Below, one piece after another: positions 1-8,856 of a DNA stretch of 58,937 bases; the first letter of the stretch is position 1, and each line of letters opens with the position of its first letter. This DNA comes from Ruminococcus sp. (GTDB lineage: Bacteria > Bacillota > Clostridia > Oscillospirales > Ruminococcaceae), in the NCBI GenBank assembly GCA_017478965.1, contig JAFVCV010000009.1, forward strand, positions 1-58,937. The letters are read 5' to 3'. Position numbers and translations under genes: made by a program. The notes under the pieces were generated by a model, which made no database searches, was not told the DNA's origin, and saw nothing but the letters and a program-made list of their open reading frames with translations.

Positions 1-1
1 C

Positions 2-151
2 AAGGTAAGTGCTTACGACCAGGGCTGCAACGAGAAGTTCCAGGCTGCTATGAAGGACTACTTCCTTGGCAACACCGCTTCTTATGAAGATGCTCTCGCA
101 GCATTCAAGACTGAGATCACTAACCTTTACGCTAACCTGTCGATGGACTAA
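2..151 (+). CDS. Sugar ABC transporter substrate-binding protein, C-terminal end (partial)
   Basis: Only the last 49 codons are in the window, ending in TAA. The peptide (reads ...YDQGCNEKFQAAMKDY...) is helical and ends ...NLYANLSMD, as expected for the C-terminal helices of a family 1 extracellular solute-binding protein. The assignment rests mainly on position: two sugar-type ABC permeases follow directly. It would deliver an oligosaccharide to those permeases at the cell surface. A terminator after it suggests that this gene is transcribed at a higher level than the permeases, as is common for binding proteins. Confidence 0.6.
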   Translation, partial: KVSAYDQGCNEKFQAAMKDYFLGNTASYEDALAAFKTEITNLYANLSMD

Positions 152-190
152 TTTGCTGAAAAGTAAGTTTCCAGTCACTATAAAATGAAC

Positions 191-226
191 GGGGGAGGGG
201 GTTTTCCCCCTCCTCCTTATTTTATA
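191..226 (+). terminator. Rho-independent terminator after the binding protein
   Basis: A G-rich arm (191-201) pairs with a C-rich arm (206-216) around a TTTT loop and is followed by TTATTTTAT. It lies between the binding-protein stop and the first permease, so it may act as a partial terminator that lowers permease expression. Confidence 0.8.
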
Positions 227-368
227 TGGATTTATTTGTATTTTATTAAGCAAAGTAATTGTATCTACAGGCAGATATGCCTGCCGATACAACTGCTTTT
301 GTGTTGTTTGATGGGTAATTTCCCTGTATTCTCGAATTAAAACTAAGACTGTATAAGGTGAGATCTAT

Positions 369-1367
369 ATGAAAAAAAAGGGTATCAGTCAGGATTATTG
401 GGGTTATATTTTTCTGATCCCGTTCTTCCTGGTTTATTTTGTATTTTCCATGTGGCCTTTGATCCAGACATTTATATTTGCGTTTAAAGAATACTATGTT
501 GACACCGGTTCGATCTCCATTTTCAGCAAGGGTGACCGTATCGTTGACAACGGATTCTGCGCTCTGGGCAACTTCAAGGCCGTTATGGGAAGTGACGGTG
601 AGTTTTTCAGGACACTGAAAAATACCGTTGTTGTATGGCTGCTGGGCTTTATCCCTCAGATCATACTTTCGCTGCTGCTGGCAGTATGGTTCACCGATCT
701 GAGATTGAAGATCAAGGCTCAGGGTTTCTTCAAGACAGTTATCTATCTGCCTAACGTTATCATGGCGTCGGCTATCTCACTGCTGTTCTTCCTGCTGTTC
801 ACAAAGGGCGGTGCTCTTTATCAGATCATGCAGACCAAGGAGGGCGAATCCCTGCTCACTACTGTATGGGGTATGCGTGGGATAATCGGTTTCATCAACT
901 TCATCATGTGGTACGGCAATACCACCATTCTTCTCATGGCTGCGATCATGGGTATCGACCCGTCCCTTTATGAAAGCTCACAGATCGACGGTGCTAACCC
1001 CACACAGACCTTCTGGAAGATCACTATCCCCCATATCAAGCCTATACTTTCATTCGTGCTTATTACCTCTATGATCGGCGGTCTTCAGACCTACGACGTT
1101 CCTGCACTGCTTGCAGGTGACTTCGGTAACCCCAAGGGTTCTGTTAAGACTCTGGTAATGGTCATCCAGACCGGTAAGGACTCCAACATTGGCCAGACGG
1201 CTGCTGTAAGCGTGCTTATCTTCATAATCTCCGCAGTGCTTGGTTTCATCGCCTTCAATACGATGAACGAAAGACCTGTGAAGAAAAAGAAGAAAAATCA
1301 GAAACTTGTATCTGCTTATCCTACTGCCAAGAAGCAGCAGAGTTCCAGCAGACCGGCCAAAGGCTAA
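369..1367 (+). CDS. Carbohydrate ABC transporter permease, MalF/UgpA type
   Basis: This 332-residue integral membrane protein has about six hydrophobic segments, the first near residues 14-36. The EAA-type loop that docks the ATPase is at about 201-225 (YESSQIDGANPTQTFWKITI). The family forms the translocation channel of sugar importers together with a MalG-type partner, which follows 18 bases downstream. The C-terminus is an unusual basic and Ser-rich tail (KKKKKNQKL ... SSSRPAKG) likely to be cytoplasmic. The start is preceded by TAAGGTGAG. No ATPase gene is nearby, which fits systems that share one MsmK-type ATPase, though that is inference. The substrate cannot be read from the sequence. 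Confidence 0.9.
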   Translation: MKKKGISQDYWGYIFLIPFFLVYFVFSMWPLIQTFIFAFKEYYVDTGSISIFSKGDRIVDNGFCALGNFKAVMGSDGEFFRTLKNTVVVWLLGFIPQIILSLLLAVWFTDLRLKIKAQGFFKTVIYLPNVIMASAISLLFFLLFTKGGALYQIMQTKEGESLLTTVWGMRGIIGFINFIMWYGNTTILLMAAIMGIDPSLYESSQIDGANPTQTFWKITIPHIKPILSFVLITSMIGGLQTYDVPALLAGDFGNPKGSVKTLVMVIQTGKDSNIGQTAAVSVLIFIISAVLGFIAFNTMNERPVKKKKKNQKLVSAYPTAKKQQSSSRPAKG

Positions 1368-1385
1368 GAAAGGAGGAAAAGATCT

Positions 1386-2270
1386 ATGAGTATGACACCT
1401 GATGTAGTTGGTCAGAATGAAGACCAGACCAAGTTACGGATCAGAAGGATAATCGCTTATGTGGTACTTGTTATTCTTGTATTCCTTTCGCTTTTCCCCT
1501 TCTATCTGCTTATAATCAATGCCACCAGAGGCAAGGTGCAGAACGGTCTGCAATTCTTCCCCAGCGGCAACCTTATCAATAATATAAAGAACCTGTTCGG
1601 TGCTCAGAGCAAGAGCCTTTACGGCAATATCTGGTCATCCTTCGGCTACAGCTTCGTTATCTCAACACTGAGCTGCGCCTGCTCGGTTTATTTCTCAGCA
1701 CTGACAGCTTACGCTATCCATGTTTATAACTTCAAGCTGAAAAACGCAGTCTTCACCTTCATACTGCTTATCATGATGGTCCCGACGCAGTCATCTGCTA
1801 TCGGTTTCTACAGAATGATGATAAAGTGGAAGCTGACTGACTCGCTTATCCCTCTGATAGTTCCCGCTGTTGCCGCTCCTGCTGTTTTCTTCTTCATGAA
1901 GCAGTATATGGATTCGGCACTGCCTCTTGAGATCGTCGAGGCCTCCCGTATGGACGGCTGCGGTGAGTTCAGGACCTTCAATACGATAGTTCTGCCGATA
2001 CTCAAGCCTGCATTCGCAGTTCAGGGTATATTCAGCTTCGTATCTGCATGGAACAACTACTTCATGCCCAGAATGATCCTCCAGAACAAGAAGACCATTC
2101 CTCTGGTTCTCCAGACCATGAAAGCTAATATCCAGGGCAACCCGCAGGTGGCCCACCAGGGTATCATGTACACCTATATGGTGCTTGCCATACTGCCGGT
2201 CGTTATTGTTTACCTGGCTCTGTCCAAGTTCATTATCCGTGGTATAGCTCTGGGTTCCGTTAAGGGCTGA
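1386..2270 (+). CDS. Carbohydrate ABC transporter permease, MalG type
   Basis: This 294-residue membrane protein has a long hydrophobic segment at about 23-47 and further segments to the C-terminus. The EAA loop is at about 181-205 (LEIVEASRMDGCGEFRTFNT). It pairs with the preceding MalF-type permease to form the importer channel. The start ATG has a strong AAAGGAGG site that follows the upstream stop almost immediately, so the two genes are co-transcribed. It ends before a terminator shared with the opposing phage cassette. Confidence 0.92.
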   Translation: MSMTPDVVGQNEDQTKLRIRRIIAYVVLVILVFLSLFPFYLLIINATRGKVQNGLQFFPSGNLINNIKNLFGAQSKSLYGNIWSSFGYSFVISTLSCACSVYFSALTAYAIHVYNFKLKNAVFTFILLIMMVPTQSSAIGFYRMMIKWKLTDSLIPLIVPAVAAPAVFFFMKQYMDSALPLEIVEASRMDGCGEFRTFNTIVLPILKPAFAVQGIFSFVSAWNNYFMPRMILQNKKTIPLVLQTMKANIQGNPQVAHQGIMYTYMVLAILPVVIVYLALSKFIIRGIALGSVKG

Positions 2271-2288
2271 TATTTTTCAGATAACAGC

Positions 2289-2324
2289 AAAGAGACTGCT
2301 GCATTTCGCAACAGTCTCTTTTTG
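2289..2324. terminator. Bidirectional terminator between permease and phage cassette
   Basis: AAAGAGACTG pairs with CAGTCTCTTT around a short GC-containing loop and is followed by a T run on the plus strand and an A/T-rich stretch on the minus strand. It separates the converging ABC permease (plus) and baseplate-hub gene (minus). Confidence 0.85.
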
Positions 2325-2337
2325 TTTTATCAAGGCC

Positions 2338-3291
2338 CTAGCTTATCTGTCCGTAGCCGTCGATATAGGCCTTTACCGTGGTGAACATCCCTCGTCTGTC
2401 GCCTGTCACCCTGACCGCATTTACCCTCATGCCCGTCATGGCCCCGCAGTTCGTCACTGTGTCCATAAGGTCCTCGTTAAGACAGCCCTGATAGGTCAGG
2501 GACCTGACTTTCTGACCTCGCCTGCTGTAGTCGGTCTTAGCCTGTAATCCCCGGACCGGTGAATAGAGCCACTGATTGTCAAGGGGATAATAGCGGCTGC
2601 GGACGATGCCGTATTTTCCCGCCTCACTGTCGTGATATTCATAGCTATAGGTGTCGTCAATGTCCATCATGTGTAGATCTGACAGTAGGTCGGCGGTGGA
2701 AAGTGCGCTGCTCTGAGCGGTCAGCCTTACCCCCTCAAGGCTCACGATGTTTCCCACATCATAGCTCACACTGACCTTGTTGTGGCTGCGGATATATGGA
2801 TAATGCCCCATGGCCTTGATAGCATATGCCGCCACAGCCTCCCAGATGGTGGAGCGTTCCTTTACATATATATAGTTCACCACCGGAGTATCGTTTTCGC
2901 AGGTTATGTCGCTGATGTCAAGATTTCTCTCGATAAGGCTTTTCAGGTCCACGTTCTGGTTTATCCTGGGATAAGGCTCGTTCTGAGCTAAGAGAAGTGT
3001 GAACCCACGGGAGCTGAAGCTCAGTGTATACCCAGACCCGCAGGGGGAAAGGGTAACGCTGTCCGCTATGCCTACGTGCCTTACCACTCCGTTTATCCTC
3101 AGAAAGATCTTTATCACCATGTCAGCGGTAAAGTCCGCAGGAGCAGGCGAATAGAAGGTCCCCATGGCCCGGGTATAGCACCTGTAAAGGTCCTTGTCAA
3201 AGGTGAACTTTACGCAGTATGGCATTGTCACCAGCCGGTGCGAGACGCCGTCAGTGACCCACATACTCATCACACATCTTTCATCAGCCAT
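2338..3291 (-). CDS. Phage baseplate-hub / late-control-like protein
   Basis: This 317-residue protein has no transmembrane segment. Its layout resembles baseplate hub proteins (phage Mu gp44 / P2 gpD group). An N-terminal beta-rich half contains a ligand-like FLRINGVVRHVGIAD segment. A middle segment reads YIYVKERSTIWEAVAAYA, like the hub pattern in which a short domain precedes a ...W..... helix. A C-terminal region carries SYRYPLDNQWLY-like strands. The start ATG has AAAGGAGGG with good spacing, and the previous gene ends 3 bases upstream. It is the last gene of the phage cassette and runs into a terminator. The hub role is a fold-level guess; a tail-associated structural protein is the safer statement. 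Confidence 0.5.
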   Translation of the reverse strand: MADERCVMSMWVTDGVSHRLVTMPYCVKFTFDKDLYRCYTRAMGTFYSPAPADFTADMVIKIFLRINGVVRHVGIADSVTLSPCGSGYTLSFSSRGFTLLLAQNEPYPRINQNVDLKSLIERNLDISDITCENDTPVVNYIYVKERSTIWEAVAAYAIKAMGHYPYIRSHNKVSVSYDVGNIVSLEGVRLTAQSSALSTADLLSDLHMMDIDDTYSYEYHDSEAGKYGIVRSRYYPLDNQWLYSPVRGLQAKTDYSRRGQKVRSLTYQGCLNEDLMDTVTNCGAMTGMRVNAVRVTGDRRGMFTTVKAYIDGYGQIS

Positions 3292-3294
3292 TTT

Positions 3295-3648
3295 TTAACC
3301 CTCCTTTGAAAATCTCAGCCTGTAGACGGCCGCCAGGCTGCCCTCCTTCTCCTCCGCTGTGCCCTCCAGCAGCATCATATCCCCCAGGTCCTCACCGTCT
3401 AAGCTCACCGCCGAAGGACCTGCCGACGCCCACGCTGAAAGCAGCTCTTTCATAGAGCTAAGCTCCTCAGCCGGGAACCTGCCGGCAGCAGTGTAGACCG
3501 TGTTCAGCACTCCGCTCATCCGGTCAAAGATCTTACCCTCAAGAGTAACGATGGGGGCGGTCCTGACGCCGGCGCTTATTGTCATTGTGTCTGGTCTGAG
3601 GACCTTGCCCCTTACTTTCAGCTCATGTCTGGCTGAGGTCTCTGTCAT
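3295..3648 (-). CDS. Small phage structural protein of unknown role
   Basis: The product is 117 residues if translation begins at the ATG at 3648, which has AGGAGG nine bases upstream. An ATG 10 codons earlier lacks a site. The sequence is beta-rich in its second half (SLDGEDLGDMMLLEG ... AAVYRLRFSKEG) with no recognisable motif. It overlaps the preceding tail-terminator-like gene by 26 bases and is followed by the hub-like gene, so a role at the tail end of the particle is likely. I do not recognise the family. Confidence 0.55.
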   Translation of the reverse strand: MTETSARHELKVRGKVLRPDTMTISAGVRTAPIVTLEGKIFDRMSGVLNTVYTAAGRFPAEELSSMKELLSAWASAGPSAVSLDGEDLGDMMLLEGTAEEKEGSLAAVYRLRFSKEG

Positions 3649-4072
3649 TGCCTGTGTCCTCCTCTGCATATCCCGCAAAAGTCAGCCTCAGCTCTCTGCA
3701 AAGCCTTTTCAGCACCGGCTGGACAGTGACCTTTCCAAGACTTATGTCAAGGACAGCAAGGCCGCTGTCGGTGGCCGACGCTCTGAAAGCCCGTTCGCAA
3801 AGGCCGTCGAACTGAGCGATATCGGGGACATCTTCTTTTTTTCCTATCAGCTGCACGATCACCTCATAACGTACCTCGGTGAGCCTGCTCTCATCAGACA
3901 GGCTCACTGAGATATTTTTCTTTGTAAGGCTCTCCACTGTCATAAAGGCCAGGAAGTCAGGCCTGTGGTCAAGGCTGTCCAGTGACGAAAAGCCCTCGTA
4001 TACCACAAAGCCCGCTCCGCTCAGTACCTCAGAGAGCCTGGTGAGAACAGCCGCTGTCAACGCTCTGCTCAC
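3623..4072 (-). CDS. Phage tail-terminator / neck-like protein
   Basis: This 149-residue protein starts at GTG, overlapping the stop of the preceding gene (GTGA) and preceded by AAGGGGG. It begins with an amphipathic helix (LTAAVLTRLSEVLSGAGF), then alternating strands (RYEVIVQLIGKKEDV) and a C-terminal strand-helix. This is the pattern of gpU-like tail terminator or minor tail proteins that cap the tail tube at the head-tail joint. Gene order after capsid and connector supports this. The assignment is by layout, not by a diagnostic motif. Confidence 0.5.
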   Translation of the reverse strand: MSRALTAAVLTRLSEVLSGAGFVVYEGFSSLDSLDHRPDFLAFMTVESLTKKNISVSLSDESRLTEVRYEVIVQLIGKKEDVPDIAQFDGLCERAFRASATDSGLAVLDISLGKVTVQPVLKRLCRELRLTFAGYAEEDTGNDRDLSQT

Positions 4073-4452
4073 CTTTCAGGCCCCCTTGTGAAAAACATGA
4101 AGTCCGTGCCGCTGCAAAGTGCCCTTATCTCCTCGAGGGCCATTAGTTTCAACTCCCTTGCTGCGTCTATACGGTAGTTTCTGTCCTCCCTGACCGCCGC
4201 CTTTCCCACCGGGGTCGCAACTGTCCGTTCTGCCGCACATTCCTTGCATACGTAATCATAGACCGCACAGCAGGCCGCCGCATACTCGCATCTCTGTATC
4301 TCCTCCCCTACGGCCTTCTCTCTGTCAAGACGCTCTTCAAGGGAGCTGATGGCGCTGTTTATAAGCGCCTCCTGCTGCCCGAGCCTGGTGTCCTCGCAGC
4401 CGCTGAGCTGCATGAACATCGTCTTCACATTATCCGGGTCAAGCATATGCAT
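4069..4452 (-). CDS. Phage head-tail connector-like protein
   Basis: This 127-residue all-helical, Cys-containing protein follows the capsid gene. The N-terminus (LDPDNVKTMFMQLSGCEDTR) and long helices (LINSAISSLEERLDREKAVG) are typical of small head-completion or adaptor proteins of the gp6/gp15 type that plug the portal. The start ATG has GGGAGG about eight bases upstream, and its stop overlaps the next gene's GTG. The exact family is uncertain. Confidence 0.55.
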   Translation of the reverse strand: MHMLDPDNVKTMFMQLSGCEDTRLGQQEALINSAISSLEERLDREKAVGEEIQRCEYAAACCAVYDYVCKECAAERTVATPVGKAAVREDRNYRIDAARELKLMALEEIRALCSGTDFMFFTRGPER

Positions 4453-4487
4453 ATGCGTTCCCTCCCTTCTTAGTCCCGGTAACAGGC

Positions 4488-5465
4488 TCAGTTTGTCTTG
4501 AGTACGCTCACTGAACCCTCGGTCAGCTTTGAAACGCCTGCGCAGATGGAGCAGGTTATCTCATCACACTGAGAGGAGATGAGCTTGTCATAGTCCACCA
4601 CCACGTCAGTCCCGAGGATAAGTTCTGCCGCACAGCCGGAATCAAGGCCGATAACAGTCTTTGCAGGGACCTCAGGACACTTGATGATGGTAACGCCGTA
4701 GGGCGTCCTGACCTTGCCGCTGGACATAAAGTCGCTGACGCAGAATTTCATCTCGTCAAGAGCCAGTATGTCAGCCATCATGGCAGGAGTGCAGAGCATA
4801 ACGTCCATGTTGTGGTCAGTCATGCTGCTCCAGAAAGCAGCCAGGTCCGCATAGGTCACTGCAGTGCCGGAAACGGTGGTCTGGGGCGCTCCTGTCCTCA
4901 GGGTGTTGGCGGCGGCCCTGTTCATCTCCCTTGCGATAGATGCGCCCATCTCTCTCAGAAGTACCCCGAAAGTCTCCAGCCTCTGCTTTCTGACGGACTC
5001 ATAAGAGCAGTTGAGGATCCTTGCGAACTTTGTCAGGCGCTTTGACTGCGAAGAAAGTCTGACTGTTGAAACAGGCAGAGCGCTGCCCTCATCTGCTATG
5101 CTGCTCTCCTCGCCGCTCTCAGTGGTAAGGTCAAGACCTCTGTAGTCCATAGAGTCTGTATAGCTCACCGCCGCACAGATGTCCCCCGCCAGGGAAGTCT
5201 CGTCTATGCCCTTTTTTATCATTCTTCTTATATACTCAGGGAACAGGACTGCACTCTGAGCGGTGACAAAGAACTTCTCTACCAGGTCGCTGTCAGGCCC
5301 GCTGACACGGATACCGAATCTTTTCAGCTGCCTTTCATAAGCGTCAAGACCCTTCATGTCGGTGTCGGCATAGGCGCTGTCCGGGTCCAGCTCTGCAAGG
5401 GCCTGTGTAAAGCTCTTGCCTGTCATGGTGTAAAGTGATCTTCTCAGTTCGATATTGTCATACAT
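4488..5465 (-). CDS. Phage major capsid protein (HK97-fold type)
   Basis: The product is 325 residues from the ATG at 5465, which sits eight bases after AAGGAG. The ATG two codons earlier is too close to that site. An N-terminal helical region (residues 1-110) precedes a core with a dimer-forming surface (SIADEGSALPVSTVRLSSQS), a long helix (FGVLLREMGASIAREMNRAAAN) and C-terminal strands ending SICAGVSKLTEGSVSVLKTN. This matches HK97-like coat proteins. Its place directly after the protease gene is canonical. It would form the icosahedral shell. The reading frame is intact and codon use resembles the host genes. Confidence 0.75.
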   Translation of the reverse strand: MYDNIELRRSLYTMTGKSFTQALAELDPDSAYADTDMKGLDAYERQLKRFGIRVSGPDSDLVEKFFVTAQSAVLFPEYIRRMIKKGIDETSLAGDICAAVSYTDSMDYRGLDLTTESGEESSIADEGSALPVSTVRLSSQSKRLTKFARILNCSYESVRKQRLETFGVLLREMGASIAREMNRAAANTLRTGAPQTTVSGTAVTYADLAAFWSSMTDHNMDVMLCTPAMMADILALDEMKFCVSDFMSSGKVRTPYGVTIIKCPEVPAKTVIGLDSGCAAELILGTDVVVDYDKLISSQCDEITCSICAGVSKLTEGSVSVLKTN

Positions 5466-5524
5466 ATACATTTCTCCTTTTCTCGCCCGTTATGGGCCTA
5501 TCATTTGTCTCCTCTTTCGTTCTT

Positions 5525-6403
5525 TCAGACCTTGAAGGCCCTGTTGGTGCTGTCCTCTCTGTCAGGACTGAAGTCCTCCCTGCCGGCGGGCTTTTTTCTC
5601 AGCTCCCTTTCCAGCTCCTCCTTCAGCTTTTCAAGACCGTGGTAGTCAAGCCTGTCAGTCATTGCCCTGACCTCCTCTGCCGAGGAGTAGGGTCTGGCGA
5701 AGTAGCTTATCTTCAATATGTCCTTTACCAGTCCCCGGCAGGCCGAAAGCACTATCCCCTCATCAGGCCCCTGGCACTTATCCTCTGGACCCTCCGGCCT
5801 GCCGCCCTCGCTGTAAGTCTTCGTGACCCCTGCGCCGGGCTGGGCAGGCACCGCTACGAAGGACCACTCGTAAGCGTCCACCGGCTCCTCTAAAGTCAGA
5901 TAGCACAGCCTGCCGCCGTAGGTCCGGCCCTTGACGTGGCCGCAGCTCTTCCTGGAAACATCGCTGCCGCAGACAGAGCACAGCTTTTTAGCCACTGCGC
6001 AGCCTACCGACACCTCCTTCTTTATCCCCCCGCTTATCTCAGCTATCAGAGATCTGTTGTCGTCCGTGCGGACCATGTAAGCATATCCTATCAGCTGCGC
6101 ACAGCTCTCCCCTCCTGCCGCCGTCCTGTCGGGATATTCCCTTACCTCTGTATCATAGATCCTGGCGTTCTGCTTTGTACCACGGGGGTCGTGGTCGAAA
6201 ATGCCGGTCTTTCCTATATAAAGCTTTGCCAGAGCGTCAAGTGCCTTTCTTGAAAATCTCTCCAGGTCCCTGTCGATCCTGTTGTCGCAGAGCACCACCC
6301 GAAAACAGAACACCTGCTCTGCCGTCAGCGGTGATACTGCGAAACGGTTTATCTTCTCCATGACCTCATCAGTAGGCTCAAGGCCCTTGTACTGCGTGTC
6401 CAT
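5525..6403 (-). CDS. Phage prohead maturation protease
   Basis: The product is 292 residues from the ATG at 6403, seven bases after GGGAGG; an ATG two codons upstream overlaps the portal stop. The protease-like core has a His in GIFDHDPRGTK (about residue 70) and a Ser in KKEVSVGCAV (about 133-142), the His/Ser arrangement of the HK97/U35 prohead protease family. A Cys cluster (CSVCGSDVSRKSCGH) is similar to that of several Firmicute phage proteases. The C-terminal 90 residues are charged and helical, possibly a scaffold. It cleaves capsid or scaffold during head assembly. It lies between portal and capsid genes as usual. Confidence 0.75.
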   Translation of the reverse strand: MDTQYKGLEPTDEVMEKINRFAVSPLTAEQVFCFRVVLCDNRIDRDLERFSRKALDALAKLYIGKTGIFDHDPRGTKQNARIYDTEVREYPDRTAAGGESCAQLIGYAYMVRTDDNRSLIAEISGGIKKEVSVGCAVAKKLCSVCGSDVSRKSCGHVKGRTYGGRLCYLTLEEPVDAYEWSFVAVPAQPGAGVTKTYSEGGRPEGPEDKCQGPDEGIVLSACRGLVKDILKISYFARPYSSAEEVRAMTDRLDYHGLEKLKEELERELRKKPAGREDFSPDREDSTNRAFKV

Positions 6404-6405
6404 CG

Positions 6406-7569
6406 TCATTCCTCCCTTTCGGTCTTCTCGTTCTCAAGCTCCTTAGCCTTTGCCTGGGCGTTGTAGAGCCTTGACCTTGCTAAGGCCTCCTCGTCCTGGA
6501 GGTTTATGTTGCCCCACTCTATCCTGCACCCCTCAGAGCTGCCGCAAAGCCTTAAAAATGCGTCGCAGATCTCTTTGAGCACAGGACTCAGCAGCCTGCG
6601 GTAGTATTCCAGCTCGCTGGTAAGAATGTCCGCCTGCTGAGAGGACATCCTCTCTGTCGTAGACCAGTTCAGCCCCAGCAGGAAAGGCGGCACTGAAAGC
6701 TTTGCTACCAGCTGCTCTAAAAGCTGCCTTACAGGCACCTCTGTGTCTATGAGCTGGTTTTCGGCCCCGATGACCTTTATGCCCACGTCTCCCACAGCAA
6801 TGAAGTCCTTGACTACCCCGTCCTTTGCACTTCTCATGCCGTCGGACCAGGCGTCGGCTATCTCCATTGCCCTCTCCCTGGCAAACATCTTGTCGCTGCC
6901 ATCGGCGGCGGGCTTGTAGGTCACTGCGTAGCGCACATTGCCCACCCTGTCAAAGTTCTGCCCTATGCACTGATATATCCTCATGAGCACCTCGCTCATC
7001 GCCGGCAGCCCCCGCATTATCGAAACTCCGTCAGGGTGCCTGGGGCTTGGGTTAAGGGTGGTGTACAGGAGCCTTTCGTCCTCCCTTGGCAGCTGCTCCC
7101 TGTCTCCGCAGACTATGACCTTGTCTAAAGGCCCCTTCCCCTGTCTGATGCGGAACCTGCTGCTGTCGCAGACAGAAAGTCCCTTGATGATCATGGTCTG
7201 GGGGTCGCAGATGATCCTTCCGATAGCCCTGCCATAGGTCAGCAGGCTGTCAAGATACATATCCGCAAAGGTGTTGAGGGACCTTCCCGATATCCCCACC
7301 GTGACCTCCCGGCAGAAATCTTCAAGCTCCTGCTGAAAGCGCTCCTCGTTTGCCGCCACAGTGAAATCTCCCGTCAGCCTGATTATCTTGCCGAAACAGG
7401 CGTCTATCACCGGCACCGCCGCCCTCAGCCCGTCATATATCCCGCTCTCCAGACCGTCTTCGTCCGGGCTGAGCTTGAAGATGCTGTCCGTTGGCTGCGA
7501 GCAGAACACCTTTCTCTGGTTTATCATCGCAGCCGGTCCTTTTCTCCTGTTTTTTCTGAATGATACCAA
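6406..7569 (-). CDS. Phage portal protein
   Basis: This 387-residue protein would form the dodecameric ring through which DNA is packaged. Features typical of portals are the stem-helix region (VPVRQLLEQLVAKLSVPPFLLG near 280-300), the LNWSTTERMSSQQADILTSE stretch and the C-terminal coiled tail rich in Glu/Lys. Translation appears to start at TTG (7567-7569) with AAAGGAGG about 11 bases upstream; that site overlaps the terminase stop. The end overlaps the protease gene by a few bases, so the genes are translationally coupled. At 387 residues it is at the short end for portals but is not visibly truncated. Confidence 0.85.
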   Translation of the reverse strand: MVSFRKNRRKGPAAMINQRKVFCSQPTDSIFKLSPDEDGLESGIYDGLRAAVPVIDACFGKIIRLTGDFTVAANEERFQQELEDFCREVTVGISGRSLNTFADMYLDSLLTYGRAIGRIICDPQTMIIKGLSVCDSSRFRIRQGKGPLDKVIVCGDREQLPREDERLLYTTLNPSPRHPDGVSIMRGLPAMSEVLMRIYQCIGQNFDRVGNVRYAVTYKPAADGSDKMFARERAMEIADAWSDGMRSAKDGVVKDFIAVGDVGIKVIGAENQLIDTEVPVRQLLEQLVAKLSVPPFLLGLNWSTTERMSSQQADILTSELEYYRRLLSPVLKEICDAFLRLCGSSEGCRIEWGNINLQDEEALARSRLYNAQAKAKELENEKTEREE

Positions 7570-7587
7570 ATAACTTCGCTCCTCCTT

Positions 7588-8856
7588 TCATCGGCGGTCC
7601 ACGCTGATGACCGTGAACGGACCGCCGCCGTCCTCCTCTAAGGACGTGACAAAATACCTCATGTCGTCCATGGCGTGGTCGTGCTCCTTTATGGGACAGT
7701 CCCTGCCTGAGCCTTCGTCCCAGCGGTAAAGAGTGAATTCCCTCAGTATGTCAGTGCAGCTGCTGCTTATCATTATCCTGCCGTCCCTTATCATGTCCTG
7801 CACCCGCCTGATGCCGGAGACGACCTCGTTTTTCGCCGGCCTTACCGGGTATTTTCCGTGGCGCATGATGCACTGTATAAATGAAGCGGCTGCCGGGTCG
7901 CAGACCACATAATCCACCTCTGTTTCCCCTATCAGGCTGCAAAGACCGTCGTAATGCTCCTCATCGGTCCTTCTGCTGCCCTCTCTGGCCGAGTCGTAGT
8001 AGTACTCCCTTATCCTGTACCATCTGCCGTCCCTCTCGCCCCAAAGGCCAAAACTGGAGGGGTTCACCGTGCCGTAGTCGCAGCTCACCGCATAGCGCCG
8101 GTATTCGTCCTCTTCCTCAGGGCTGAAAACATACTTCTTCTCATCGAACATGGGATATATGAGCCCCTCCGCAGCCGTCCAGCGGCCCAGTATGAACCTG
8201 TCATAGAATGCCCCGGAATACAGCCTGCTGTAGCGGGCGATGACCTCCGGCGTCAGGGACGGGTTGTCGCTTAGCTCAAAGTGGAGATAAAGCAGATTTT
8301 TCTGCTTTGCCTTGTCTATCCACTCCCGCTTGAACCAGTGGTAGGGATTGTCGGGATTGCAGTTGAACCAGAGCTTTGACCCCGCCACCGAACACCTGGC
8401 CACCGCCTGCTCAACAAAGCTCCTTGGCATCAGGGCAGTCTCGTCCATAAGTATCCCCGCTAAGGTCACTCCCTGGATAAGAGAGGCCGAGCCTTCATCC
8501 TTCCCCCCGAAGAGGTAGAACCTGTCCGTTATCCTACCAAGGCTAATATCTACATAGTTCTTTGATACGTTCTCTCTTATCTGAAAGCCGAACCCGCCCA
8601 GCTTTGTGAGCAGTCCGCTGACCAGATTTCTCCTGAGGGAAACTATGGTCTTGCCGCAGATGCCAAAGCTCTGCCGGTCAAAGGACCCTAAGGCCCAGAT
8701 AACGAACGACACCGACATACACATCGTCTTGCCGGACCTGACGGCCCCGTCGCAGATGATGCCGTCGCAGCCGCTGGTGGCCGGGTCTGCCCACCAGCGG
8801 AAGACCTCCCTCTGCTTGTCAGATACCTTTGTTATAGCTGTTGTCTCTGCGCTCAA
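7588..8856 (-). CDS. Phage terminase large subunit (PBSX-like)
   Basis: This 422-residue ATPase-nuclease would cut and package DNA. Walker A is GAVRSGKT at residues 37-44 and a Walker B-type LMDET is near 137. The nuclease acidic residues lie in the second half (SCDYGT near 250, VVCDPAAAS near 317, EHDHAMDDMRY near 400). Length and layout match the PBSX/XtmB group. It overlaps the small subunit by 4 bases (ATGA). All key ATPase residues are present, so there is no sign of decay. Confidence 0.92.
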   Translation of the reverse strand: MSAETTAITKVSDKQREVFRWWADPATSGCDGIICDGAVRSGKTMCMSVSFVIWALGSFDRQSFGICGKTIVSLRRNLVSGLLTKLGGFGFQIRENVSKNYVDISLGRITDRFYLFGGKDEGSASLIQGVTLAGILMDETALMPRSFVEQAVARCSVAGSKLWFNCNPDNPYHWFKREWIDKAKQKNLLYLHFELSDNPSLTPEVIARYSRLYSGAFYDRFILGRWTAAEGLIYPMFDEKKYVFSPEEEDEYRRYAVSCDYGTVNPSSFGLWGERDGRWYRIREYYYDSAREGSRRTDEEHYDGLCSLIGETEVDYVVCDPAAASFIQCIMRHGKYPVRPAKNEVVSGIRRVQDMIRDGRIMISSSCTDILREFTLYRWDEGSGRDCPIKEHDHAMDDMRYFVTSLEEDGGGPFTVISVDRR